This document shows positions 34,346 to 45,700 of a DNA stretch of 64,000 bases, piece after piece. A program made the translations under genes and the position numbers. How positions within the stretch are numbered: the stretch's first letter is position 1; each line of letters begins with the position of its first letter. The stretch comes from Cladopsammia gracilis (lineage: Eukaryota; Cnidaria; Anthozoa; Scleractinia; Dendrophylliidae). The notes beneath the pieces are model-generated. The model did no database searches. It was not told where the DNA came from and saw only the letters and a list, made by a program, of their open reading frames with translations. The stretch spans positions 151,001 to 215,000 of the forward strand of contig JAJGOT010000471.1 in NCBI GenBank assembly GCA_022457155.1. The letters are read 5' to 3'.

Positions 34346-34890
34346 GTAAGTAGCACAGAAATGCTTATAAGCTTATGTATTAAACGAATGTAATAAGTCA
34401 CGAGCACAAAGTAGTCGCCGACTCGAGTTACATGCGAAGGAATTTTTAAATTTGTTTAAAAAAATCCTTCGCATGTAACAGCTAGCTGCACTGAAAAAAT
34501 AATATCATCGTTCTCGCTTAAAATATCGTTCGTTTTAACTTCAGAGTCGTCGAACAACTCCAAAGCAGGTAAAAGAGGCAAAGAGTCCGCCATTTGTTTT
34601 GCTTTGGTTTATTTTGTATTTTCGCGCGAAACTTGGAACGTGAGGTCTGGAACAACCCACCAGAAAATATTGTTCCATTCACCGCAAGGAATGCCTGGAA
34701 TTTCAAGACAGAATTTTTGGTCGAATGGAAGGTGCCCAGACTGAGTACTGGCTTTACCGATTTGGGCTTATTCGGCAGACCGTTGTAAATTGTCTGATTT
34801 TATGGGTTTACCTATTCCCTGGAATCCAGAATCCTAAAAGCCAGAATGAACCAGAATATGAAAATAAATGAATATCTGTTTAATACTCGT

Positions 34891-35220
34891 TTAATATAGT
34901 GGTTTTCTAAAAGAATCTAGTGTATGAAAACAAAAGTTCAACCCCCTACTGCAATTACCATTTGAAAAATCCCCCTCCCCCAATTCGTCAAATGAACTTG
35001 CTTTTACTGCTTTCCTTATGCTCTTATTCAAATTCCAGACCTTGAACAGTGCCATGTTTGCTTGGCATGAATTTGTAGTCACCGCTGACAGTTTAATATT
35101 GTCCTGTTCACCAGCAAACTTGTTCCCAGGGTCTCTCTTTTTCACGCCATCAGGAGTGATGAGAGGCGGCTGTATTTGCAGGCTACCAGTGGCTATTTTC
35201 TCATCAAAATAAACATTCAT
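34891..35220 (-). CDS. unrecognised minus-strand open frame
   Basis: The frame includes ITPDGVKKRDPGNKFAGEQD and ANMALFKVWNLNKSIRKAVK, with composition unlike random AT-rich frames. The left part runs into a G/C homopolymer MITE-like edge (GGGGGAGGGGGATTTTTC). No family recognised; may be a gene scrap. Confidence 0.22.
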   Translation of the reverse strand: MNVYFDEKIATGSLQIQPPLITPDGVKKRDPGNKFAGEQDNIKLSAVTTNSCQANMALFKVWNLNKSIRKAVKASSFDELGEGDFSNGNCSRGLNFCFHTLDSFRKPLY

Positions 35221-35273
35221 TTTAATTATATTTTATATAATATAATTATTATATATTTTTAACATTTGTTTTT

Positions 35274-35320
<47 letters not shown>

Positions 35321-35321
35321 T
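35274..35321. repeat. (TAA)n microsatellite
   Basis: About 16 uninterrupted TAA units. Confidence 0.95.
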
Positions 35322-35599
35322 TTCTTTTATCAGGGAGCCCACTCGCAATTGTGATTTTCAGTGAGGCCCTGAGAACATACACAGTAAAGTAATAAAATTT
35401 TAAAATAACAAAAAGTATACAGATACATAAATATGAAATACCGGTATAAAAACAAAATATATGTATAAGTAAGAATAAAAAGTAGGGTACAAGTAAAAAA
35501 TGGACAATAGTATATTAAACTATAATAAAAATATATAATATTTTAGTTTGCCATTATTTCAATAACTATTATATACATGTAGTTGCTTCCTTTTGTATG

Positions 35600-36820
35600 T
35601 CTTAAAATTGAACCCCTCACTTCCCATGCAAGGTAAAAAATCCCCCCCCCCCCAAAAAAAAAAAAAAAACGAGCTTGTTTAAAAAAAATTATCCCTCCCC
35701 TCCCAGGACATGATAACATTCAATCCCTTAATTATGAGCATAACTGTATTTAATCATAGGCTCCTATAAGCCAACCCGTGAATAAGAAATGTAACATGTA
35801 ACGCAATATTGCAGTAAGTTTATGTTTTTATACTGACATGGTTCGATATCTTTTAAATTTAAAGTTACAACTTTTGAAGAACGCAAAAAATGTTCATGGT
35901 GAGTTTTGAACTCAAGCCATCTGACTGCTGTCTAATTGCCATAACATGAACCATGCCACTTATAGGCCACAAAAACCTACAATAACTATAAGTGTAAAAT
36001 GTTTACTTATTATTTCAATGTAGATATGCAGTAAAATGCATATCCATTTCAAGTCTGCAGCTCGGTTTTAATTTTGCAATAAAAGACTCCAAATGCGAAA
36101 CATCTTTAAGCTTATTGTTGTTTATATTTGTTTACAACAAATGAGTTATTGTTATCGCTGTTCTTGTTATGTAGAAAAACACAAGAATATATTCAACCTC
36201 GTTCCCAAGGTCTTTTCCTTCCCGTCCCTCAGATCCAGGGAACGGGAAGGACAAGACCCTGGTAACGAGGCTGGGATATTTTTTCAGTTGAAGAACAGAT
36301 CAGATCCACTGAGGACATTTGAAAATTGACCTTTGGCACATAACCGTGTCCAGTTCTCTCCTAATTCAATTAAATAATGCGTATTTGTACTGTCACACAA
36401 GACATGAAAGATATAAATTTGGTTTATTCATTAAAGGACTCCAAATGCGAAAGATATTTAAGGTTATTGTTGTTCATATTCATTTACAATAATTTAGTTG
36501 TTATTGTTGGATTCACATTGTCCTTGTTATGCAATCATCTGTAACAAAACTAATTAAAAACATTACCTGACAAAAGTTTACAGCTAATGGAAGGAGCGAG
36601 TGAGCGTTCATTACGCATTGGAAATGCTGATGATTTGCTCGGACAACATAGGCCATGCGAACCTTTCACCTCTACTTTTTATCTCTGCCTTTATTAACTT
36701 AAATGTTTTTCATGACTGCATTTGCTTTATTTTGGCCTCCCTTACGCTTAAAATCTCATAGTAAGTGTTAGTACTGAGATTGGTTATGTCCAAATATTTT
36801 ATTTTGTTGTAAAATTGGTA
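35600..36820. other. intergenic; weak tRNA-like repeat, no gene
   Basis: Near 35895-35960 the minus strand has GTGGCATGGTTCATG and GAGTTCAAAAC, spaced like A and B boxes; possibly a decayed SINE. A short inverted pair (GGTCTTTTCCTTCCCGTCCC / GGGAACGGGAAGGACAAGAC) lies at 36208-36260. Nothing coding. Confidence 0.35.
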
Positions 36821-36822
36821 GA

Positions 36823-36836
36823 CATTTATTTATTTC

Positions 36837-36875
<39 letters not shown>

Positions 36876-36876
36876 C
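36823..36876. repeat. (TTTA)n microsatellite
   Basis: About 12 TTTA units with one interruption (TTTCTTA). Confidence 0.95.
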
Positions 36877-37559
36877 CATTTAAGGTGACTTACGTTAGTT
36901 TTGAGGGACAATAAATTTCCTTATGTGCGCGTGTTATGCAAGCAGTACCATGTGAGCAAAAATCATACGAGTGATGAATGTTAGTAATGTAATGTAGTAA
37001 CGTGTGCATATACCGGTTAAGTGAATGGCTGTGGTGTGTGCAGTAGTACGCATGGTCAAAATGTAGATCGTACAAAATGTTTTTTTTTGGTCATAAATTT
37101 CTCGAAATCTAGCCGTACAACCTGTGCGATTGTACGATCTGTGTACAATTTCTTTTCAAAATCTGTAGGACAGATTTTAAAATATTTTTTGAAATTCCTA
37201 TTTTTGACATTTTTATTGATATGCAAAAAACTCTCGCACAGTTGTTTGTTTTAACATGTAAAAATGTTTACATGTATTTTTAAATGGTAGGATTTCGAGG
37301 TAGGGTCTTTGGGGTGGTTTTTAAGTAAAATGTCCTCATAGACAACCACTTGGTCACTTGTTTTAAGCCACCCATTGTCTTGTACGATGGTTATGACTTT
37401 GTAACTGTTGCTTGTTCCCACAAATGGTCACCTGTGATCAATATTTTTTGAAAGCATCCGCAGTGATGATTGACTGCCATTTAAACTGCAGTAAGCCACC
37501 TTATGTCTTAACTCAATAATGAGCATTTAGACTGTATTAATTAATTTATTTGTTTATTA

Positions 37560-37930
37560 ACTTAGAAACTAACTGGCTACAACTCAGTACTAGCATAGAA
37601 ACTAATAGAAAGTGGGGATGCTTCCTTTAAATAAGAGTGCCAGAGATTTACTTACTGTAATGCAATGTCCCTAGGGAGCTGGTTCCAAGCAAGGAGTGCT
37701 CTGGGGTAAAATAAAAATATTTAAAGTAGTCACAACTGGCTGAGTGAGTTGGGAGCTTGTATGCATGCTCAGAGGAATGAGTGGATTTATATGTAACTGG
37801 CCGAAGCAAGAGATGGAAAGGTCTTCCAGTTCAGGCCGTATAGGTGAGAGTTATAATAGCATGTTGTTAGCACTTTCAAGGTGATCGAAACGGTTAAGGA
37901 CCCAACATACTCCCCTTCTTTGTACCAACA
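37560..37930 (-). pseudogene. decayed LINE 3' coding fragment
   Basis: Broken minus-strand frames read LVQRRGVCWVLNRFDHLES, and later DYFKYFYF and TPEHSLLGTSSL, the layout of the region after reverse transcriptase in CR1/Jockey-group LINEs. Multiple stops and shifts. The call is tentative. Confidence 0.35.
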
Positions 37931-38489
37931 TTAATTTTATTACTTGAGAAATAAATATTAAAGAATTACTGATTTCTTAAAATCTAACCAATGAAATTCC
38001 GTTGCTAATACATTATTATCTAATATATTTTCAAGATATATTGCTAACATTGTTGGAAAAAAGGAAAAATACATTAAATTTGCACTTGTTTGTGCTTTGT
38101 TACCATTCAGGAAATTCTGTATGGTATGCTGAGCTGACATTTCAATGTTACACTCACCTTTAAATCGTGGCTAAATGATCAAACATTTTTATCCAACCTG
38201 GTGTTTGCCACACAAAATGTTCAGTGGCTAAATGGGCAAACAGTGCTAGAGCAAACACCGAACAATGGGAAACCATTTCAATGCTATGTTGAGAGAGGTG
38301 GCTAAACAATGATTGTTTAGATGTGGCTTTTGTGATGTCACTTATTTTATTCCCAAGGCATAAAGGAGAAAACAGGCCCAATTCCTCTGTAGCCTGAGTC
38401 CAAAATTATCATCTCTTGTTTGAAGGGTCTCATTTACATCCAGATTAGGGCGGTGTGAAGGAAGATGAAGAAGAATATGAAGAATATGA

Positions 38490-40550
38490 ATATGAAGAAT
38501 AATGAAGAATATTCCCCTGGAGTGCAAATATTATGTAAAATATCTTGGAGTACTTATTGATAGCAACCTTTCTTGGAAGAACCATGTTGATTATATTGCT
38601 CTAAAAATTAGTAAAACAATCGGCCTAATAGCTAAATTAAGACATTTTGTACCTTTACATACCCTTTTAAATATTTATCAGTCGCTAATTGTTCCTTATA
38701 TAACTTATGGACTAGTAGTAATCATAGATTATAGTGCGTCTCCTTATCCCGTGGCACCTCGTCTTGACCTAGTACCTCAGTTTCATGAATTAATTCAGCC
38801 ACTGTTTAAAAGGGCTAAGTCGCGAGATATGTCACGCAGGCAAAAACGTCGGGCCGACATCAAACGCTATCGCCGTGGGATCGGGCAAAATCCTGCCGTG
38901 CAGTGTACTCCGAAAGGACTTAGATTTTTCCGACATAAGTAGTCTATTTGTCTTGATTTCTGAAATCATACTCCTCAGTACATGTACTAATACCGGAACC
39001 GGAAATGAGAAATTTCTGAAAAAGCCTGAAAAAGTGCTCCGTGATAAACTTCTTCGACACCGCATTAATGGCGCATGAAATCGACGATTAAGTCACGCAA
39101 CATTCAACGTGTATTTCGCAGGATTTTTCGGATAAAATTACAACTACCAGTTGCAAGTGAGACACAAGACTGTTGAATATAATTCCTTTATTAGCTAGAC
39201 AAATTTAGTCACAAAACTGCGAAATCTTTAGTCACAAAATGATGCGCCCGGTACAGGCGCAATTTCGAGCACTGTAAAGTTCATCTGCGTTCGCCTGGCA
39301 CGACCGGTCAGTGAATTATTGCTACAAGACATACAGCGAATTGCACCGTACCGTAGAACATCGCGAAGAACGACGTCGGTATTTAGGTGAAAACTTCTCA
39401 AATCAGGCAGAGAACCACAGCAAAATAAAGATAGAACATTCAAAACATACCCGGCAGAACGGTAGCGAAGAAAATCCGATAACTTCTTGCTTGATTCCAA
39501 AGAGACCCAACAACTTTAATACTTGGTCTGGAGAAGAACCTTCGTCCAATTTTTCCACTGCGTACTTTTAGTAGGCATTGAAATATTGAGCCGTACGATT
39601 TCAAAATCGGGAAAATATCCGAAACTAAATCAAGACAAATAGATTATTCACAACCCCAGCTCCCCAGGATGATGCCTGATTTCCACGCGCTGGGAATGCT
39701 GGATACTATTGTGACGTTTCAAGATGGCGCAGATTTGGTACCGACACTTTTCTCGATTCGTTCCGCTATAGACGACGCGCTAAGCATGCTGGATATTGTG
39801 ACGTTTCAAGATGGCGCAGATTTGGTACCGACACTTTTCTCGATTCGTTCCGCCTAGCCGACAAGATTAGGAAGCGTCTCCTTCGTCGACGCAATTAACT
39901 ATCTGGGGTCAGGCCTGTAAGTTTTATCTAATTAAAATTTTAATGCTGCAAAAGCGAGTAATCCGTTTTATGTACTTTGCTAAATGTAGCGAGCATACCG
40001 TTCCGTTATTTATCGATGCTAATGTATGACTTTAGAAATGGTTCAGCACCACTAAATATCTTAAATTTATTTACAAATACTTCCCCTGTCCACTCTTATA
40101 ATACACGGTCCTCCACTTCTATAACTTCTATATAAAAACTCGAGACTTGAAATACAAAGAAAACCTTTTCTAGAATTGGAGCAAAATTATGGAATGAGGT
40201 ACCATGCTTTCTGAGAGAACTACCAAAGAGTTCAATACTTAGAGAATCAGATTCCCATATTAATATTGACGAGGTTATCTCTAATGTTAAGATCAAATAG
40301 TAATTAATTAATATTTTCACAATTCTCTTTTATTTTGATCACTTGTTTTTCCTTTTTGTTTCTTCTCTTTTCTATTGTGTGATCCTTTTTTTTTATTTTA
40401 ACAAATATAGTGTGTGTAGCGATTTCTATACAAAAATCATGCATGTAATTAATTTCACTGGCCTGCCAAGATTTTAGCTTTTGCTACCTGCAGGCCAGTA
40501 TTGTAAATTGTATAACAATTAACTAATAAAGATTTTTGTTGTTGTTAGAT
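38490..40550 (+). pseudogene. 5'-truncated CR1/Jockey-type LINE, split by a later insertion
   Basis: The first part (38502-38711) encodes YVKYLGVLIDSNLSWKNHVD, then KISKTIGLIAKLRH and SLIVPYITYGL, the C-terminal end of a LINE reverse transcriptase. The text resumes at about 39896 as TIWGQACKFYLIKILMLQKR, then VIRFMYFAKCSEHTVPLF, with later frameshifts (WNEVPCFLRELPKSSILRES is legible). The 3' end is an AATAAAGATTTTTGTTGTTG tail near 40550. The 5' edge abuts an AAGAATATG-rich stretch. Confidence 0.8.
38712..39895 (+). mobile_element. unclassified 1.18-kb element, copy 1, inside the LINE
   Basis: Starts CTAGTAGTAATCATAG and ends CGTCGACGCAAT, the same ends as the copy at 55365-56760. No terminal inverted repeat, no LTR, no reverse transcriptase. 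Near the right end a roughly 90-bp segment (GTGACGTTTCAAGATGGCGC onward) is tandemly duplicated in both copies. A short plus frame MSRRQKRRADIKRYRRG is legible near 38829. Removing it brings the two LINE parts back together to within a base. Confidence 0.75.
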
Positions 40551-40559
40551 GATGCATGC

Positions 40560-41100
40560 ATGTTGCCTTCTCTCATAATATCAGCAAATATTGCTATTCA
40601 TGATAGGATATTCTCTGATGTTGGAATGCTTAGTTGACCATCAAGAAATTTCCTGGCTCCCATAACAGCAATAACTGTACATTCATTACTTTCAATGGAA
40701 ATTGTTGATTGTGCAATCTGAGGTGGTAGAAGCCAGTCTGTGACATTATAATGAGTATTAGACGGTACTGTCAGTGGATGTGATGTCGGCTGTGTTTGCC
40801 TTGGTCAAACATTGCTTGCACAGATGCCATCTTTACAATGAGGACATTGAATGTTCCCATTCTTTGGGAATTTATGACCTTTTCTTGGATGTCCTCACTT
40901 CTTACAGTGACGCTTTTTATGCATTTCTGGACATATCTCCTTTGTTCCGCAATTTTTACTTCGTAAGCTATTATTTCGTAAGGAGTTAAACGTTCTCTGG
41001 GATAATCACGCCTTTGTTGATCTCTAAGGAACAGGTGGAAACCAGGCTTATTTCGTTTTAGTAATTTTTTAACACTGTGTAACAAAGCCTTTTCTTCCAC
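40560..41100 (-). pseudogene. degenerate unidentified coding sequence
   Basis: The minus frame from 41100 has GFHLFLRDQQRRDYPRERLT, then YEVKIAEQRRYVQKCIKS and QRMGTFNVL. After a frame change it continues CPHCKDGICASNV, then NTHYNVTDWLLPPQIAQSTI and ECTVIAVMGARKFLDGQLSI. It ends where the LINE 3' tail begins. It reads like real protein broken by at least one shift and a stop. I do not recognise the family; a transposon-borne gene is possible. Confidence 0.4.
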
Positions 41101-41194
41101 GCCCCATCACGATATATAGTGGGAAACATAAAGGTTCAGTTGGGCAGATAACCGCTTGACCCATGTATATCTGTAGTTGTATAGGGGGAGTTCC

Positions 41195-41355
41195 CTCAAA
41201 CGCGAGTTTTTCTAAGCGGGTAATTTCACCCCTCGGAGCCTTCCTAGAATACTTGCCGCCCCTCTCCCCAAGCGAACGAGGGGATCAATTAAGAAAACAT
41301 GCTCGGCGAGACGAGCGAGCCAAAGAGCCTCCGGCGAGACTGGAGTGAGCCAAAG
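41195..41355. repeat. short repeat shared with 59525-59610
   Basis: ACATGCTCGGCGAGACGAGC and AAAGAGCCGAGGGGAAAGTT recur near 59560-59610 in the same order ahead of block R. Part of the same duplicated neighbourhood. Confidence 0.5.
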
Positions 41356-41689
41356 AGCCGAGGGGAAAGTTGGGGTATAAGTTTGCGTGTACGTCCGAGG
41401 GTTAAACTTGTTCGGGTGTCTCTAAGTACTACTTAAATTTGTTACTACGAAGCTAAACCCTTTTGAGCCCCAAACTGACCAACATCAATTGAAACCTCTT
41501 CTCGTCTCCGTCTCCTTCTCGTCTCTTTTCGATCTGCTCAAGTTAGCCAGCACAGTTTGTTCTTGCGACGCCTTTCTCAAATCAGTCAGTGCAAAAAAAG
41601 GTACTGATTAATAAAATATATAGAAACCGAATATTTTGTCAGCCAGCAAGAATTCCGCTAGGGAACAGATAAAGTGAGGAACAGATCCT

Positions 41690-42420
41690 TTGGTGCCCCT
41701 GACTGCTAGCAGTCTACCCATGATGTTTTTGTTGCTAGTTCGTTCTTGATATACATTTACAGCTTGCAGTAAATTGACGAAACAAACAGCAGTTAATTGA
41801 TTTTCCAAATTAAAGTGATATTGAAATGTAATAACAGTACTAAGTGAAATGAAAATAGATGCGAATTAAAAGGACTCGTGCTCACATACTTGCAGCAAGC
41901 AATGCTTGGATTTGAAACTAAATGTGTAAAATGAACTTAGGTCTCATGTCATCATTTTAGTGTTACTTTAAAAAGTCCAAACTTGAAGACATTTATATCA
42001 GTGAAAACCCAAAAATAATGATTCAGGTGAGTTTAAAATTATTCTTCTAGTGCTTTAAGAGTAAAAATTAGTGTCTTAAGCTGCAGATGGCCAGGTTGGA
42101 ATGGCTTGCAACTTGAAAAAATTGAGCCAATTGATTCAAGTTTGTAGTTAAACCAAAACTTGCTAAAACTCTCATTGTGGTTCTATTCTGCCTTCGAGAA
42201 TTCAATTGATATCTTTCTTCCCTTCGTTGTTCTATAAGCATTTCGTTTCTGGTAAAGCTACTTAATGTTAACTTGGAGCAGACCTGGCCCAAAAACGTAA
42301 AAACCCCATGACATAGCTCCTTTCAAATCTGTTTTTATTCAGTAGTCTCCTGATCAAGACACGTCAGTAAGTACAACCACAAACTCAGTGCATGGTCTAA
42401 GTGGAAAACTATAGAAATGA
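41690..42420. repeat. dispersed block R, copy c (without MITE insertions)
   Basis: Runs from GACTGCTAGCAGTCTACCCA to CACAAACTCAGTGCATGGTC, colinear with 60063-61640. Three MITEs present in that copy are missing here, so this copy shows the empty sites. It lies directly downstream of the receptor gene and contains an AATAAA on the minus strand at 42334-42339. Confidence 0.85.
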
Positions 42421-42423
42421 TAC

Positions 42424-42445
42424 TATATATATATATATATATATG
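42424..42445. repeat. (AT)n microsatellite
   Basis: Eleven AT units close to the 3' end of the receptor gene. Confidence 0.95.
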
Positions 42446-42726
42446 CTGGGCTTCCCCCCTCTCGACCTGACATTGTTATGTGCATAAAGACAGGGTGGTC
42501 GTAAGGTGGAGTTCCACTGTAGTTTTCCGCACAAAATTTGAATAAACCTAAACAACTTCCCTAGGTTTCCAAAAAATTCCCAGAAATTCCAAGGTTTCGA
42601 AATTATCGTTTGTGGACCTAAAACATAATTCCTAGCATTCCCTGCGGAAGTTGCACAAATATGGCTGAATATGATCGACACTTTCTGTAGTTACAAAAGT
42701 ATTAAATCTACGAGTTGCAATAATGC

Positions 42727-45700
42727 TTACCCAAAGTTCCCTACTCCATAAAAGGTTTCGCGCCAAAAGGGCGGCTTTGTAAATCGCAAAATTTTAAGAT
42801 AACTAAATATTTCAGAAGGCGTCCTCGAAGCAAGCTTCAACACAAGTTTGCGCGATTCCTCGGATGGTTGAAAAATTACGTGTTTCATCCGTTTTGACAG
42901 AAAATCTGAAACACTTGGTATTGTCAATGTTTCATGCACGGCCTGTCGCCAAAAGTTCAGGTTACGGACTTGAAAACTAAGTTGTACGTACTTGATTGCA
43001 ATTAATTGCCAGTCGCAGTTTAAAGTTGTATAATGACTGTGTAAAGCAATGTTCATCTTTGTTAAAAAGCGTGGAAGTTTCCCATCGAAAGTCATGGACG
43101 ATTTCACTTCGTCTGAGTTTTCCATGAGTAAATCTAAACTTTGTTTGTAGGTACGGTAGAACTTGTGAACTACAGTCTCCAAGTCCATTTTAGAGAATTG
43201 AGAACACATGTCAATCCTTTCCGTTTGGCCTTCTGCTGATTTCGTTACACCATCGCACCTGCAGGTAAATTCTGCATGAGGTCTGGTTGCAGTATAAAGA
43301 ACGTCTTTCAGTCTTTCGATTTCTTTGTCCAGAAAATTGATGAAAGAATTTCGAACATAAATGAATTTGAATTTTGTTTTCAGCTGTTCACCAAGGATGA
43401 GCACCACAAATGAAAAATGAGGAAAATTTGTCTTTATATCAGCTGGGCATTCTTTCATAAATCTGGAACATTTGTCGACTTTCTTCAGGTAATCATTATG
43501 AACTCTATCGACTTCATCGGATGTTTTAAAAATGTCAACGTTCCTGGTATTATATTGCTGGCATTCATCACGCCCGCAGTTCTCCTGAAGAGCCAGAATT
43601 TCTTCTTCTGTAAGCTCAAGAAACAGCGGACTAGGATTCACTCCAAAAAAGATATTGAAAATTAGAAAATATTCCGCTTCCAGAGTGGGATATTGGAGAG
43701 TTCCACCATAGCTCTTGATTAAGTCAACGACTTTGCACCATGGACTGTGCCACTCACATGAGTCACCACCAATGAACTTCGCCAAGTACATTGGAGTTAT
43801 TCCATCTTTGTTCGGGCAGTTTACATCAATACCGATAATTCCATCACTGGAAAGCAAATGTGCGATAAATTGCCACATTCCCCTGGTAGCCGCGATATGG
43901 TACAGGGTAAGATCAGAGCGGTTTTCGTTACAACCCATTTCAAATGTCCCGTTTTGAAGAATATGATTCAAAATCGCCGATGCTGAGAATGAGGCCAGTT
44001 CCAATTCAAGGGCTGTCAGTACACTGGGTCTTTCAAGGTTTAAAAAGGGTCGATATTTTACAGCATACAATACTGAAAGCCATAATGGGGAAAACCCGTC
44101 TGCTGTTTCTAAAGAATAGTTTGCACCCCAGGAGAGAAATTTCTGAATGGCGACCAAATTTGCCCCTTGAGCGGCTCTTTGTAAGGCGTTATAGCCCTCT
44201 GCATCGAAGCATTCGTCAATAACTTTAGTTCCATTTGGATGTGACAAAATCGTTTTGGTAAATGGTCCTTCGCCAGTTCTTATCGTTTCAATGTTTTCAT
44301 TGTTTTTTCGTTCTTCATATGTATCCAGAAAATAGTCAAATATAGCATTTTCCGTTTGCAAATATCTCTGCCAATTGTCACTCCCCAGCAAAAACTCGTA
44401 AAGGTAATGCAGGTAATGTAGTTTATGATATGAAATTAGGTGTAATACGGACTGTTCAAAGGGATCTCCACACTTGATTTTTACTTCTACGTTATGTTTA
44501 ACTAGGACCTTGGACATGTGCCGACCACCAGTGCGTAAATAAACTAACAGGGGACTTAGTCCTAGCCCATCCTGACAGTTTACGTCCACCGCTCCCACGT
44601 GCAACACAATGTTGGTTGTATGAACCATATCAAATGCTACAAACGTTGTTAAAGAGGAGCAGTTTAAGTTTGAAAACATATAGGTAATTGTTTTCGAAAT
44701 AATTCTTGTAAAGGATCTTGGAATTAAAGCTGGCTTGTATGGCTTGTTTACATGTAGAAAACGGCTTTTTATTCTTTTGAAACAGAAAAAGTCGTAAGCA
44801 AAAACAAATGGAGTTAAAGATAGTGCCAACGAGATATCGCTGATTTTATTGCTTCCTATTAGAAAGGACAAAGTATTGGTTTTGTTTTCCAGTATGTCGA
44901 AAACAGTTCGGTTTCTCTTATCTTTCATCTCTATAAAGGAAGATATTTCCCCTCTTTCTGTTGTAGAAAAACTTCTTATAATTCCGGATAAGGAATTTAA
45001 CCAAGGATACTGTCGGACCAACGTGTTGATGGTCTCTTGATGGGAGGTGATGAGATTCTCTATCCAATCTTTTGGTTTGTTCACATACAAATCGACCAAG
45101 TACTCAAACCTTGTGATATTTACGTCTTTCACAATATAGTGTAACGCCGTCATTCCTTCGCTGTCAGTAGCTAAGTGATCACATCCCAGGTAAAACAAAG
45201 GGTGGTAAACGCTCTTTGCAAAGCACGCTGCTGCACTGTGAAGGGGTGTAGAACCATTCAGGCTTCTTGAATTAATATCTGCTCCACTCATTACGAGCAG
45301 GGCTACGAGTGCTGACATGTCTCGGCAGGAGGCGACATGGAGAGGGGTGCAGCCATTACAGTCACCTGCATTAACGTCCGCTTTGTACTTTATTAGCAGT
45401 TTGGCAATTCTTTGATACCCATACATGGCAGCGATATGTAGAGGAGAAAATCCACAGTGACAACGGTTTTCCTCTGACTTCTGCGGTGTGAAGGTTTGAA
45501 ACGGCACAGATGATATTTCATTATCGCATTTAACGGTGGATTTCGCCCCAGATGCTAACAACACTTCCAGTGCGTCATACTTATTCAAATGTACCGCCTC
45601 GTGCTGTGGTCGTCTACCTGCGGAATTCGTGCAGTTAATGGCACTTTGGTCCACGTCTTCTAGCAGTAAATGAATAACAGAGAGATGCCCTTTCCTGATT

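Noticed and set aside
38712..39895. Solo LTR interpretation of the 1.18-kb element
   Set aside because: Ends are not TG...CA, the one clear target duplication is 8 bp, and no primer-binding or polypurine context is seen.
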